NCBI RefSeq assembly: GCF_003369915.1
Contig: NC_046675.1
Span: 24,986,001 to 25,050,000 of the forward strand
Direction: 5' to 3'
From: Drosophila miranda
Taxonomy: Eukaryota; Arthropoda; Insecta; Diptera; Drosophilidae
Length of the DNA: 64,000 bases
A program made the translations under genes and the position numbers. The notes below the pieces were generated by a model that was not told the DNA's origin, did no database searches, and was given only the letters and a program-made list of their open reading frames with translations. Shown here one piece after another: positions 24,823-38,431 of this stretch (position 1 is the stretch's first letter; each line of letters starts with the position of its first letter).

Positions 24823-25935
24823 TAGCTGACCCGGCAGACGTTGTTCTGCCAAGCAACAAAAAATGTTCTTAATTAAATGTGGCTAAATTATAGCGAATAA
24901 TTTTGAGATGACCCGGTGAACTTTTATCCGCCTTAGAAGCATTGTATTTTAACGATTCTTTAATTGGTTTTTTTTTTGTTTTTTTTTCTTCAGTCAAGCA
25001 CCTTCGGATACACAAAATTTTGTTGTTCTATTATCAGGCGCAAAAACAAACAATGCAGATGGTCTTCAGATCCGTGAACATGCCACATATAATTGGCCAT
25101 GGGAAAAACATTGATTATCCAAATTCAGACCAAAAACTTTCAAGGATTGGCCTTTCGATTTGTTAATAGTCATGGCGAATGCAAGACGTATCGTAAATCG
25201 AAGTCCTTTAAACTCAAAACGGCAGTCGCTTATTTCGTCGGAATTACTGGCAGTGTTTGGCGGAAATCACCAGACAGTAGAATCATAGCGCCACAAACAT
25301 ATCTCGAGTCATCTTTCAATGCTCAATCGAAGTCTAGAAAGCTAACTTTCTTTGTAGTTTCTTCACCATTCAATGGATTTATCATCAAAGCATGATGTTC
25401 ATTAAGTCGTGGCTGCAGATCTTTAAGAATTGCTCTTTTCATTGCTGCATTTATCTCTTGACGGCGATCAAGTTGTTATTCCATTTTCCCTTGAAGTATA
25501 TTTGTAAAAAATTATGCTGTGCATCTTCGAGAGAGTGCAATGATCCTAATCGATGGTGGATCTGTGCTTGTATGTTGAATGTCGGATTAAATCCTTGTTC
25601 TTCGATAATGTTTGCTTCAAATGAGGTCATTGGCCAGTGTATTTTTGAGTGTTTGCAAGAAAATGCGGTGAAGCAATGAACGCAGGTGGCGGAGTCAATA
25701 ATGGCGATTTCACTTTTCCACTAAGGCAGCACAATCCGACCGTTTCTCAGGAAACTTCAATGTACCACAAAATTCGCAAACAACGTCCATTGACCCAATG
25801 CAAACGCTAGGATGTAAGAAGTATTGAGTGCTGCAATTGTATCGAAATGCTGCTCAATTCAAGTCAGCAGCAAGTCGCGGCATTTTTAAAGATGAATTAA
25901 AAAGAATATGTGAAGGAAATATTTTACGGCAACAT
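24823..25935 (-). mobile_element. Decayed Helitron (rolling-circle transposon) remnant
   Basis: Read on the minus strand, fragments of a Helitron Rep/helicase protein appear in order: a RLAADLN and AAFRYN start (about 25900-25840), MDVVCEFCGTLKF (about 25790), KVKSPLLTPPP (about 25700), FNIQAQIHHRLGSL and FLQIYFKG (about 25590-25480), the helicase motif [15 protein letters not shown] (about 25280-25235), then [15 protein letters not shown] and [13 protein letters not shown] (about 25190-25070). Stops and frameshifts interrupt it, and most of the helicase between the last two blocks is missing. The low-coordinate end carries the typical Helitron 3' structure: a hairpin with stem ggcaga/tctgcc (24833-24838 and 24845-24850) followed by GGGTCAGCTA. 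The final base differs from the CTRR consensus. The 5' end could not be fixed. Confidence 0.88.
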
Positions 25936-26508
25936 GGAATACACCAAAATTGATATTTTAGTCATAATATCATATCAACTTATATTTCCCAAATTGTACT
26001 GAAGAATTTAAAAATAGCACTTATTTCTGATAATAAAAGTGTATGTATGATGTATGATTCATATGTCACATCGCATGTCCTTCAAAGACGAATATTAAGG
26101 ATCCTACACCACTTGGTTCAGAAAAGTATATTAAATTCGGAAAGTTATGGAATATCTCTTATTTGTAACTTTTAAAATAAAAATCAAAGATAACTCTTTT
26201 TTATTGAAAAAATTAGAAATAAGTGGTTTTTTGTTATTCGGCATTTTTTAATGCAAATGAATAATAAGCTTTATTTTTGATTATTTCAAATAAAAATAGA
26301 AAAAATAATTGTTATACTGAAAACCTGCTAAGTTATAAGTATTTCTTTTATACATATACATGTTCTGCCTGGAAAGGTTCCAAATTTGTATTTGCAACAA
26401 ATTAGAACAGCTTTTATTCTATATATATTCTAAATATATTATATTTAGCAGAAAGATCGGCATTCCTTTTAATGGGATTTATAATCACAGTTCACCAAAG
26501 TACATCAA
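25936..26508. other. AT-rich region between Helitron and P450 copy B
   Basis: No gene. Within it, 26328-26400 is homologous to sequence just upstream of the copy B promoter. Confidence 0.5.
26328..26400. repeat. Duplicated upstream block, displaced copy
   Basis: Shares tataagtatttctttta and a following aaggttc-aaatttgtat-tgca segment with 28472-28592, in the same order and orientation. It sits downstream of P450 B, that is, upstream of P450 A beyond the Helitron. Confidence 0.7.
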
Positions 26509-28361
26509 TCACCTCCTATATTGCATTTCAAGAAGTGGTTGCTCCTTAAACTCCAGAACAATATTATCAACGAAGGAGAGATCCTCAAAGCGAAAGCTTG
26601 TGCTTAGGCGAAAGTTTCTCAGAATCTTGGCTAGGGCAATCTTACTAGATATCTCTGCATATTTCCGGCCTGTAAATACAAAATACTATAATATCCATTC
26701 GAATATGTAGAAAAAAATAAAACCACCTGTGCAATTTCTCTTTCCCCTATTGAACGGAATGAAAACGTATGGATGCCTTTCTTGAATGTGTTCGGGGAGA
26801 AAGTTGTCGGGATTGAAGGTATCCGCCTCCAGGCCCCAGAAATCCTTGTTGCGGTGAGTGTTAAATATGTCGATGGCCACTGTAACACCTTTGGGGATCA
26901 GAATACCATTTGACAGTTTCAAGTCCTCTGTGACCTCCCGAGGAATTAAAGGAAGAGGTGGAAGCAACCGCAAGGATTCGTTCAACACACGATCCATGTA
27001 GACCAGTTTCTGCAGGTCATCGTAGGACACCTCAAAGTCTCCTACATTTGGGAAGACATCCTTAAGCTCCTCAAAGGCTGTATCTTGATATTCGGGGAAC
27101 ATGGCCAAAAGAATAAGAGTATTGTAGACTGTTATGGCCGATGTCTCGAGCCCAGCAATAATGGTAAGAACGCACTCGCTCTTGACATCTTCGTAGGAAA
27201 AATCACCACTTCTTAGGAAGTCCATAGCCCGATTAATCACTATATTACTGCTCGCCAAGGATTCTTTGCTTTCATCTCCTTGTGTCTTCAGCTTTTCCTG
27301 TATAATCTGAACGGGGAAGAATTTTAAATTATACTTTTAAGGCTAAAATGGCTTACTTACAGATTGCACAGATGCATGCAGATGAATCATCGCTTCTGAT
27401 TTTCGCTTTTCAAAGCCGAAGAGCGTTGAGATAGCCCGGTTCTGGAGCCACGGAAACATAATTAAGTGATATGTCACTTCAATAAGTCTAGAAAATTTTT
27501 GAGAATTACGAATTGATGTTTGGATTAGCTCAAATTATTTCAATCGTACTTGCTGATGTTTTTTTGTATTGACCCATTCATAATGCTTGGATTATCTTTT
27601 ACATCGCTGCCCATTGTCGATTCTAGATATATATACATATATATATTGGAGATATATAGTCATTGATGGTTAATGAGCTAACGAGATAGATTGCTTACGA
27701 ATGGATGTCCTAAAGGACCAGTTTATGAGCTCAGGAAATAGTTTTTTTTCACCCTGGCCTACAAAAGTTTCCAGCAAAGATATCAGGTTCCTCGTCTCCT
27801 CATTAAACAGCGGAAGGAAGCCCATTAGGACATTGTGCCTGAATGAGGGATTCATCTGCTTGCGACGTTCAACCCAATGTGATCCTAATTCAGAAAAAAG
27901 TGTTCTTAATAAGAATGATATGATAGGGATATATATATTCCTGTACCGTTTAATGCAAAAACTGCTGGGCCACAAGTAAGACGTATTGGATTGCACGCAA
28001 TCTTGCTCTTGTCCAGGCAGTGGGGAGACGTTAAAACATCCTGAACAACATTTGGCTCACATGTAATCAGGACTGGCACTGAACCCAGCCATGTGAGGTT
28101 GGTTGGGCCATACTCCTGGAAATTTTTACTGCGTTGTTCCATGTTGTCTGGGGATGAAAAGTGTTAATTAAGAATAAAATTAATTGTATTTTTAGGCTCT
28201 CAATCACGTTTATTCCGCAGGTACTCCAGGGCAACGCCAAGGAATGGATAACCAGCAGGACCCTTCACCCTCAGCATCAGTAAGTAGAATCTCCGTCGGC
28301 TCCACAGAAAATATATCCAGGCAAGTATCCCCACAGTTATCCATAGATGCAACGAGTACAT
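26509..28361 (-). CDS. Cytochrome P450, Cyp313a-like (copy B)
   Basis: Seven minus-strand exons: 28361-28208, 28147-27947, 27884-27699, 27622-27550, 27487-27361, 27306-26727 and 26669-26509. Each has exactly the same length as its counterpart in copy A, giving 493 residues, so the pair arose by tandem duplication. Membrane anchor (WITVGILAWIYFLW), I-helix AGLETS, ExxR (ESLR), FNPDNFLPEH and haem loop FNRGKRNCTG are all present, so this copy looks fully functional. The anchor and hinge are nearly identical to copy A, whereas the fourth and fifth exons differ much more, as expected for substrate-contacting regions. A TATA box is present upstream. Function beyond haem monooxygenase is not known. 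Confidence 0.9.
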
Positions 28362-28444
28362 TTTTTATTTTAATATAATAATTTCGTAATTTGGTGATTG
28401 GGGTGATTTTCGCTACTGATTTGTTTGGGAGGGCCTCAAGTGTG

Positions 28445-28453
28445 CTTTATATA
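28445..28453 (-). promoter_or_regulatory. TATA box of P450 copy B
   Basis: Minus-strand TATATAAAG, followed 34-36 nt later by TCAGTA (28419-28414), which resembles an initiator. Confidence 0.65.
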
Positions 28454-28471
28454 AAATTGGCAGGGATTTTC

Positions 28472-28592
28472 CTAAGTACTTATAAGTATTTCTTTTAGAT
28501 ATAAATAATATAAAACACCCATAGCTGGAGCTAGTTGAAGCTAATTGCACCTTGAACTGCCATTAAAGGTTCAAAATTTGTATGTGCACAGA
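28472..28592. repeat. Duplicated upstream block, copy next to P450 B promoter
   Basis: Lies about 20 nt upstream of the P450 B TATA box and matches 26328-26400 (see that entry). Confidence 0.7.
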
Positions 28593-30489
28593 TGAGTACA
28601 GTATGACTTCATTCACAGCCAACTGGCAGTGGAATGACACAGGTGCAAGTAAAGAAATTACATTTTTCAGGGTTCATTCCTAGATCATCAACATATTCCA
28701 GAGTGTTTATTCTTGTAAGGTACCTCCTTTCTATTCGCTCTATCGACTCTTCATCCATCATTCATATTGGGTGGAAAAGCAATTAAGCCGCGAATCGTGT
28801 CAACTGCTTACCAGTCTAAGACGCCGCTTACCCGGCTTAGACCCCAAAGTTGTTGCTCAAAAGAGTAGACAAGAAGCTGGACCAGAGCGAAAAGTCCACC
28901 GGCGATGCTGCGTGTGTGGGGCAATTAAAGTCTCGAAAAATGTCAGCGGCGATAAATTGTTTTTAAGTGCGTTCCGCCGAAAGTTGTCAAAAAGTGTTAG
29001 AAAGAAATTTTCACCCGCCAGCAGCCGCATAGAATACTCGTAATATATAAAAGTCAGATCCGATGCGTGGCTTGGGGCACAGGCACCAAGTGCGGCTTCG
29101 CAAGGTGTGGCAGTGCGGCAGTGCGGCAGCCTGCCCACGAAACATGGACACGACACGGCACGGCACACGCAAGTCCCAGAGACACCCAATGTTGGGGACG
29201 ACGACGACGTCTATGATAGCACCGCGATAAGCAACATTACCGTACAATTTTCAATTAACACGAAGAGGAAACTGTGAACGCCAGAGGAGCGGAGTGAGTC
29301 GAGAGAGTGCCTGGAGAGTGGGATCGGGGGCTGATAAATTCCATAAAGCCTCGACCCTGGCGCTTGCTTGCAGGCACAAACTGTTCGGCAGAGCAGAGGC
29401 AGAGCCCCTCTACAAATTGTCTAATCTAATGTTCAGTAGAGTTTCTGTGGTGGGGGACTCGAGTGGAGAGGACTCCCAGCTCGGCACTGATCTATGGTAG
29501 CCGTTAGTGTCGTCGGCAGTGAAAAGTTGTCGACCTGCCTAAGAAAAAATAAAAACCAACTAGGGAAATAATCGACAAACGTCCAGCCAGCCAACTGCCC
29601 ATAGTAGACAATTTATCATCTCGACTTGGGGCATCGGTTTCGCCTGGAGTCCAGTGGCCATAAAAGCTTCTTTATGGCTGCTTCTGTGCCCTGGCTGTGA
29701 CTCTGACTCTGGTCCGGGTCGGAGATCCTCCTCATCAGGCGGCCCCGAATGGAAGCCATTCGCTCGTCGGGCACAAATCTTTCATTTTATGCTAAGCTCC
29801 ATTTTACCTACTCACATTGACATGTTTTCATTTTCATTTTCCCCATCATTACATTTTTCCCCATAAGTTTTATGGTTTCCAAGGTGATTTACCATCTGCC
29901 AAGTGGTTACCGTCCCGCGACTATGGCAGATTTTGCAATAGATGCGATAGATGACTGACAATGGACAGATTTTGTATAATTTATATGCATGTGTATATAA
30001 ACAAAATTTGATCAATGGTGTGTCAGAGTGGTTTTTTGTTCGAAAAAATCAAAGATAATGAATATATTTATAGAAAATGATTTGTACATTCCTCGAAATC
30101 ATAATACATGCATTCCCACAATACATGTACATACATATTTGCTATCATAATTACTTCAACCAGTCATATCTTGTATCTCAAATTCTAGGCGACAAAAGAA
30201 TCTTTGAACGTATCTAAAAACTTTAATGTATATCGGCCACACCTCCCATCTCATAGTCTACACAACAATGTATCTTTCTTGATGTATCCCCATCAACAGA
30301 CAACTTTCAGTATACTTTTCCATTTTCCCAATTTCAGGCTCTGGCTCCAAAACCATCCCATAACCAATGATTACATTTCTCCTGGAGCTTAATCAACTTT
30401 TCAATTTTCTTTGAACAAACAGCTACAAGAAAAAAAACGTGAAAATAAGTTAAAACTAAAAAAGAAATAATAAAAGAAAAATCGCTTAC

Positions 30490-30639
30490 CACTTTCCGTG
30501 TTAGATGCGGCGCTTTCATGATTTCCAGGAGGCGCGTGAGGAGTTCAAAGGTGCCACAAATGACATCCGTAGATCCACCGAACCAGTGGCTGACCAAAAT
30601 AATCAAAGTGGTCAGCAGAGGCTACCGCACAGCTGCTGA
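30490..30639. other. Exon-like block, strand undecided
   Basis: On the plus strand an acceptor-like ATTTCCAG (to 30528) opens a 36-codon frame ending TGA at 30639, starting EAREEFKGATNDIRRST. On the minus strand a frame reading SHWFGGSTDVICGTFELLTR runs to a good donor (GTGGTAAGC at 30489). Either could be a real exon of a gene whose other exons I cannot see. Both frames cannot easily be real, and neither has an identified partner. Confidence 0.25.
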
Positions 30640-33600
30640 GCGGCCTGCAATCGAGATGAAGATGCATCTGAACACACACGTCCACTGGCCATGAACTTTG
30701 CTCGGATAACCATAACCCCTTCCTGTGGCTGTTGTTTGAATTTCGGCCCCGTACCTGTGGCAATTTGAGCACCTGGCGAGTGCCTCATGTGTGTACGCCA
30801 CATCGGAAGATCATTTTCCGACTCGAATTGGATTCCATTTGCGTAAATTGAAAATGAAGCGGCAAAAGGATTCAGACACCTGCAAGAAATTATAACAGAA
30901 GAAAAAGAGAGATGGCTAAAAATTGTTAAAAATATATGAATGCTCTCCACTGGAACCTGTCCCGTGTGGAGGCTGCTCACATGACTCCCCATCCCCATCC
31001 CCTTCCATCCCATCCCATCCCATCCGCGTGGGTGTGTGAAATAGGGCTAAGCTCTGGTTCCATCCTGGGTGCATCTGCAGATGCGTGCGAGTTCAAGTTC
31101 CCAGTCTCCCACCCATAGAGCGACGTGGACATGGACATGCATGCGATTCCATTTTGATAATAATGCCAAAGTCAAATAATTATAATGATCGTGATCACAA
31201 TCATCGTCTGCACCTTCTTCCTCATCATCAGCAACATCGTCATCATTGTGCCTGGGAGTTGGCCAATGACTTAGTCATTTACCGTTTTCTTTTAGGCTCT
31301 GAGGTTCTGTTCAAAGACTGCATCGGACGCGTACTGGAGGCTAGACCCCGGGCACATCTTCAATGAAGTTTCAGGTCAAATTGTCTTGCGGCGGCTGCGT
31401 TTGCGGTCTGAGACCCGAACCTTATGTTGAGGTTGTAGCTGTAGCTGTAGCTTAGCTGTAGCTGTGGAGCCCGACCCAAAGCCAGACCACAGCCAGTTTT
31501 TTTTTCCGAAGTTCAATTGCAATTTCTATTTTCGTGCAGAAGAATTCTCCGTCCAGACATCGATTGCCTGACTGCTTTCCTCCGCCTCCGCCTCCACCTC
31601 CACCACCGCCTGGTCGTATGGCCGCTTGCCTGCCTGCGTAGGCGCTTTCACAGATTAATTGAAGTCATAAGCAATTGTAAACTTATCGCTTTTCGGTCTT
31701 CCCGATCCATCCCCACCAACTGGATAATTCTATAATATTTTCTCTGTGGTTTTTCCATCTATCTCCCTCTCTCAGTTCTCCTCTCTTTGGGACTTTATCG
31801 ATTTGCAGTAGGAGAATGTTTGGTGGTGTTGGCGTTTGGTTAATTTGTTGCTATATTTGATTGTGGCACACTTTGCGCAATTATTTGATTGCGTTTCTAT
31901 CAAGTCCCGATACAGTTCAAGAGTTCAACAATCAGTAGCTTCATTGCAGTGCGTTTATTTCATTTGGTTTCGAGGTTAAGTTCTTTACAACGAATCAATG
32001 TAAACTGTCGATGCTGGTTCACTGTTTTAAGAATCGCGAGAGTTTTCTTTCGTATATCGAAGGTGCTTATCACCGTGCTAATAGGACTACAAAATTCATT
32101 AATGCAGGGATACGATATTGATATAAGAAAAATTCGAATCATCCCAGCATGTTAATTAAATATCGTGTCAGATGAAACTTTGAATATCGTATCAGCACTC
32201 TTTGAAGGTCGTATTAGATACCGTTGAATATTGTATTAGAGCTCCCTTTGAACGTGGCATATTTGCCACTTGCCAGTCATTACCCATACGCCACGACAGC
32301 CACAACCACAACACCGTCGAACAATGGAAATAATAAAGTTTTCGGTACCCACGACAATAGGCAAGCCGAGGCGCTAAAGGCAGCAAGCAATTACGGCGCG
32401 CGTCAGGATGCGTGGAGCGAAAGGATAAAAGCCGGATGTTCAAATATGGGCAATAAATGCGCCAAGGCAAGATGATACACTTATCCGCCCACCCAGAGAT
32501 ACAGAGAGATACACATTCGCACTCACATGATGAGTTAAATGGCAAATGCTAATGGAAATATGACAAGGAAGCCGCACGCCATCCTTCAGATTCCGCTCGA
32601 GCTTCAGTTCCAGCTCCTTTATCCCTCAGGCATATGCAAATAGGATGCTAAATGTATGGGAAGGATGTGCGCCATGTGAATTTAGTGGTTACGGAAGTTG
32701 TGCGGCAGTTAAACATGGCGTCTTGCGATTTTATTGCCGTCTTGAAAGTTTGCTTACGCTTTGTGGCATAAATGAGCAGAGAGCGGGGTGGATGCAGCAG
32801 CACCGCGAATTGAAATTCATGGAGCAGGCGGCCCCCAACCCTGAAGCCAAAGATGCCTGGAGCGTGCCTGAAGCGTTAATCTGAATCCCAGTACATATGT
32901 GGCATATACGTATATGGTTATGGTTAAAAGGAGCTCGGAAAGAGATCTCACTCCCTTACCCCTGGAACATGTGTTTGCTTGTTCATTCGTGTTGTGGCAG
33001 CTAAATTGGAGACAAACAATTAAAATGTTTATGCGACTCAAATTGAAAATTAATTGTTACTCTGGTGGTTTTAATTAATTTTTTGTTGCTTAGAGAAATC
33101 TTCTAGAAAGTACGAGTACGAATACGAGCTCGAGTACTCGTTACATATGCAAATTATGGAAATGGTGTAATTTCTCGTTGAGTTTTCTCTTTGGAATACA
33201 GTCGAGCCAACTAGCCAACTTTCAGTACAGTTGTACCAACGAGTTTGCTCTTTGGGTAAATCTCACCCAGGACTACTAACCTCTTCCCATTTAAGACTCT
33301 CAAGCTCTCCTCTATACTGTACAATCGGGAGAAAATCATTAGTGAATTGATAAATGGATTTTTGCCACAAATTTGACAAATTTGCTAATCAAACAGAATG
33401 CTGTCGAACATCTTTCACTCTTGGAGTTCTCTCCCCGGTCCGACCGTCAGTCAGTCGACAGTTGAAAGGTGTTTTTAATTACTCCGAGTAGTTGACAAAG
33501 GAACAATTAAGGTTCAACTGGGACTGAGGCTGAGAATGGAATGGGATGGATGGCTCTGGGAGCTCAGGGCAGCATTTAACCAAATGGAAAAGTGCAAATA

Positions 33601-36600
33601 TTGTCAGAGTGAATCGCAAGGGAGAGGGTGAGCGAGTGAATGTAACCCACACAGAACAGGAACATCATTAGTGCCCCCATAGACAGAGGTAGAGGCACAA
33701 GAAGGGGATGCTGCTCGACTTTTCATCCTTCAAAGACAAAGTCAGAGAAGAAGACGAAGGCGAAGACAAAACCCGATTCGAAGACCGAGTCGGAGTTGGG
33801 CGTTGTATTTAAGAAAATTGACATTTCTGGCAAACGGCTGTGCTGTCGCAGTGTAAACAACAAGAAATGAGACTGAAACTGAAACTCAGTGACGACACCC
33901 GATTGTGGGTCGGGTCGGGGAGATTGGCGGGGAGATTTTCTAAAACTAAAATAATTTGCTAATATTTGCACAGCAACAGCGTAAAAGTTGAGCTGCCGCC
34001 CCGGCTCTGCGCCACATCATTAATTATTATGGGCACAAGCTGCGATCATGTCTTAAGAAGATGGGCATCGTCGCGATGCATCGTATAGCACTCCCAGCAC
34101 GGAGTCAGAGTCGGTCGACGTCAAATGCCTTGAAAAGGTTGTTAATTAATAGAGAATTTTCGCAATGGAATTTCACAATTTTACATTTTTGCCTGTTGGC
34201 GCTGCCACATAAATTCTTTTTCTCCTCTCGACTTCCACTCGATTTCTATATTAGTGTAACGGGAATGCCGAAGACATACCAGTTCCCATTGATTGATGGT
34301 AGATACAAAAAGCTATAGAAATTGGCAAAAGAGTGCTGGAATGCAATTTGGTGGAAGAGGTGTTGAATTGATATTCATTCAATTCGGGGGAATCAGAGAT
34401 GGGACACGGTAATGTTTATTCTAAGAAGTTTTGTTCATTTATCTTTAGATGGTATCCATTTTATCGTATCTTAATGTAAGTGTGCTTCGACATATTTGTT
34501 GAATTGGAACTCGGCTTTTAAAAGTTTATCTAAGAATTTTCCAGAGATAGAACCCCTCTTAAGTAATCTTGTGTCAATCTGAAATCTTTTGAAATTTTCA
34601 TGTATTTTTTATAAATATTTCTTTCCAACACTGATTCATGTTTTCCAGCACTGACTCTTTTCATAAAGGTAATTTGGTATGGTTATTATGAAATAATATC
34701 TTTACACTTACATACATCACCCTTGATATACCTTTTCGTATACCAGCTGTTCCCTACCTTAACAAAATTCCAATATCAATCTCTAACCATAAATCCAACT
34801 GTTTTCTGCCATAAATTGCCTTAACATTCTGTTAGACAACAGTCTTTGCTCTCCAACTGGGGTGGCAATCAGAAAGATTCTTAACGAAACTCATTCCACT
34901 CACAGCGGAATCACTCAACGGGTAGTCACGCCTCTTTTTGAGTGGTTCGACTACGTATCTGTGTTTGTAAGCTGGTTGGTGTGTATGCATGTATGTTCTG
35001 CTGTATCTGTGTGGCTGAGAGCAGAGCAGAGCTCTTTTTTTATTTGTTAATCAAATACGTAGCTCCTCTAGCCTCCCTCTCTCCTTCAGATGCATATATC
35101 ACTGCACGAGCGAAAGAGATGGAAACTTCCGGGCAGGGTGGGGCTGGGGGTAAATGAGGAAAAACATAAATTTGTAAAGGAAATTTTTCCCAGTTGGAGA
35201 CCACAAAGGCAGCCGTAAAGTGGAGCGCACGCGGTATCAAAAAAAAAAAAAAAACGAAAATCAACGAGGCCATTCGATGGATACTATTTTCTGATTTCTA
35301 ATCAAAATACTGCCAGATTTCTGCTCTAATATTATTGGTATAGTGCTGCTTAGAAGTCCGTTCCCTGTTATCACGGATACATCCGAGTTATAAAACAATA
35401 ATTTTACCAATTTTCACGGAGACTTCTTTAATTCTAATGCAATAATTCTCTCGAGTATTTACTGCGGCTTATCAGTTCACGAATTTCTTAGTATTTCACA
35501 AATAATTTCTATCTCTCAATTCCAATTCTCTCCTCAACTATATAGTGTTCCTTATCAATTTAATGCCTCCTCCGCTTATGAAATCTTTCATGCGGGTTGA
35601 GTGCTGTGCGGTTTGATTTTGAATTTGTTTTTTGGGGAACCTATAAAAATGTGGTGTTCACGGGAATTTCAAAATCCTTATCAGTAGAGGAGAACACATA
35701 AAATGTCTTTCGTGTCGAAACAAATACCACAAAAAAATCTAGTCGATTATTTGACAAGACAAATACATTGAGTACGAGTATGACATAAGCGGTTAGCAGA
35801 TAATTCCTCTGAGGGATCATTTCTAATTCGAATAAATAATATTGCCTATTTTTAGTCTTGGCCCCGAAGCCCTTCGCAATGTAATTATTAAATTGCTGTT
35901 GTGCCAATAAAGTAAAGAGCCCGCGTACCCCTTGAACCCAAAACTCTTGAACCTAACCAAGCAACCCATCATCTTGTCTCATTCAAAGATGCTCGTTTCG
36001 TTTCCTTTTTTTCTCCCAATCATTTTTGGGCGCAAAAAACCCGAAAAAATTAATTTCTGTTAAAGAGTTCATCGAAAAGCAAACAACAGCGAAGGGAGAA
36101 AAAAAGGGATGAAGATGATGATGCTGGGGAGGGGTTCACGGTGGTAAAGATCTCTGAAAGATCAAAGATTCTCGACCATTTGGTAGGAAACTACCGTAAG
36201 AAGTGTGTTCTTTTCTTCATCCTTTTTTTAGGGTAAATCTTTGAACTTTCTTCTATTAATTGTCAGTGACATGGGGCGGAGGTTCAAAAGGTGACAAGCT
36301 GTTTTTGGTCCAGTAAAATTGCTGGACCGTGCTGGACTGCGCATTTGATGGACTTTTGACCGTTGGAACTGAAGTAAAACAGATACTTCCATGGGAATCA
36401 GCTTTGGACAAAAGTTTCCCAGGAAAAAACTGGAAACTGGTCCGAAAACTACTCTAATTTCTAAAATAAAATTTTTACAATATAAATCCCAAAAATGTGG
36501 TTTTTCTACCATTTTATCATGGATATCCCAAAGATACAGCATACATACATACATATATCCATTGTTACAACAACCAAAAATCTGCGAACATAAAAATCAA

Positions 36601-38431
36601 ATTAGTCACGGCAACAGATCATAATGAAAATGATAATTAATGATGCCTACCATCCGTGGAATGACCAGGAACATTTTTCGCACCATTTTCGATTTTTCCA
36701 CTCCCCCAGACACACACAAAATGGAAAAAACGGTTGCAAAAGCAACATTTCGTATAAAATTCAAAAAATCAAACGGAAATCAACGGAAAATCTATTGAAA
36801 ATGGCACAAACATAATTGTCAAGCGGAACGTGGTGACAGCGAGGGGAGGCACTGAGGTTTTTGCATATCCATTGGCATAGAAAATTGTTGCAAACTTTTG
36901 GAAAACTGCGAGCAGTTGTGCCTCACCAGAGTGCAAGCACTGGGTGTGTATGTGTGCCGTAGCCTTTGACCCACTCCCTTGGGTTCTGCAAATATTTTCG
37001 CCCAGGCCTCTACCTTTTGCATATGCATAAGCAGCCGCCGTCTTGATCCTTTTGAATACGAGTATTTCCATGCGTTGAAAGCAAACAAATTAATTTTCAT
37101 TCGCGGAGGGGAAGAACAGAAGAAAGGAAATCCGAAAGAAAAGCCGCGTGGCATCTGAAGTTGACTTTATTATTTTCATAAATATTTATTGACAGCTCGA
37201 AATGGAAATATTCGGAACACAATAGGTATTGTTTTGTGTAAAAAGATTTTCACGAGTTTTCATTAAAATTTTACGTTACTTTTGGCTATTTTGGAATATT
37301 GAATAGCGATAGGAGAACTTATATAAAAGTAGATTCGCGTGCGGCGAAAATCCCGCCAAAATTCTGCTTAAATATAAATCACAAATTTTACTCACTTGAA
37401 TCCTTTTTGCTCCGAATAATCCAACAATGATCCAAGTTATCACACATCCATAAATTAGCAGTTTTACTCCTCAGCTTCATCTCGAAATATCAAACTAATT
37501 GAAGGGCTACGCAATCGAGAATACCTTTGTCGAATGCCCATTTGATATGCGCAATAAAAACGGAGGAATCTAAAGGAATCTCACCCTCTATCACTATCGC
37601 TCCAGTGCTAATTGAATCCAGCCAAGTATCTGATGGAGAAACACATCTGTCCCCCAAAAGAAGAGTGGTCCCTCGAGATATCCCAATGACGATACGATTG
37701 CCGGTCTGTCACGCATAATAAGCTGTCCGGCAGCGCAATTTGCGATTTCATTTTTATGGGTTTCTAATGAAAAATCACATCAGTGAAAGATCTTCTCGAG
37801 CGGTTCTTTCACACACACCTGGACAAACACTCGAGCAACCCTTCGGCCTCTGCCTCGGTATCGGCCGGGCTTGGCTTGACCCCGGGCTGACCTCGCCAAC
37901 GGTTTCTGCATTTGCATATACCATGTATTTTGAGGAGTTTTGTTCCGTTTTTTTGGGTGCATGATATGGATTATTTTTCTTAAAAGAAAAACTTGAATTT
38001 GGGATTGAATCTTGGGATTTTTTAATGAATTTTCACTCATTTCTCAACAGGATCAGGCAGGGGAGAAAAGTAAATGCTTAGTGAACCATTTGATGGTATT
38101 TTTCCCTCTCTATCTTCCTCTTCTCTGTACATATATCACTTAATTAATATTACAATGACTGTGTGCGAATTCTGATCCCTGGAAATATTCCCTAATTTTT
38201 TGATTGACATTTCGCTGGCATTTCAATCAAAATTGTATTATATTTTCGTGAAGATCTTATAATTGTGTTTGACAAAGTTGCGCAACAAGATGTTAACCCC
38301 GAGGGTTGACATCTGTACTCCGTACAGCGTGGTGGAGTGGGGACGCAACAGCATCTTGAGAAAAGATCTCAGAGATCTCTGACAGCAGCTGCCCTCCGAA
38401 AGAGAGAGAGTTCGGTTAACATTTGACCATT

